Shown here piece after piece: positions 5,583 to 5,615 of a stretch of DNA of 5,615 bases (position 1 is the stretch's first letter; each line of letters opens with the position of its first letter). The position numbers were made by a program, and so were the translations under genes. The notes below the pieces were generated by a model. The model was not told the origin of the DNA and made no database searches. It worked only from the letters and a program-made list of their open reading frames with translations. Source of the DNA: Faecalicatena fissicatena (GTDB taxonomy: Bacteria > Bacillota > Clostridia > Lachnospirales > Lachnospiraceae); NCBI GenBank assembly GCA_001028025.1, contig LDAQ01000077.1:1-5615 (forward strand), given 5' to 3'.

Positions 5583-5615
5583 TCAGGCGTCCCCTTCCTT
5601 GAGTTTCCGCAAAAT
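5583..5615 (-). CDS. Possible 3' end of an upstream gene (partial)
   Basis: Read on the minus strand, the window edge opens with ten sense codons (ILRKLKEGDA) followed by TGA at 5583-5585. The run is charged and protein-like, and the spacing to the repeat hairpin and csoR promoter would suit the end of a gene in the same direction. Ten codons are far too few to identify a product, and chance is a real alternative. Confidence 0.25.
   Translation of the reverse strand: MLRKLKEGDA

Overview
The window looks like a low-to-mid GC Firmicutes chromosome, most likely a Clostridia or Lachnospiraceae-type gut organism. This is inferred from strong GGAGG ribosome binding sites, TTGACA/TATAAT promoters and the style of the three proteins; I did no database search. 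All recognisable genes lie on the minus strand.

From right to left: a possible 3' tip of a gene entering at 5615; a cluster of three copies of a 14-nt repeat forming a hairpin; csoR, a 91-aa CsoR-family metal-sensing repressor with its own promoter and operator; a rho-independent terminator; a metal-efflux P1B-type ATPase of 623 aa behind a consensus promoter; and an EF-G-2-type translation factor of 691 aa with its own leader and promoter. Three matching operator boxes (TACC-N4-GGGGTA), one at csoR and two at the ATPase, tie repressor and pump into one metal-responsive regulon. The pump lacks an N-terminal metal-binding domain. It also lacks the membrane signatures of classical copper ATPases, so its metal is uncertain although the repressor has the copper-type Cys-His-Cys triad.

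The left 890 bases hold no convincing gene and are the strangest part. They consist of long, almost perfect inverted repeats arranged hierarchically. A stem with 57-bp core arms (422-478 with 826-882, extending to about 413-488/812-890) encloses two further long-stem modules, 496-649 and 651-808. Module 496-649 itself branches into two hairpins, and module 651-808 carries a layered internal hairpin. A separate T-shaped module (1-146: long stem plus two hairpins) begins at the window edge. The stretch between them (147-421) has weaker long-range pairing. The tree-like fold ends eight bases from the EF-G-2 stop codon. It could be a large structured RNA, a non-autonomous mobile element, or a DNA element acting through cruciform or single-stranded folding. 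I do not recognise it as a known family, and it is the main candidate for something undescribed.
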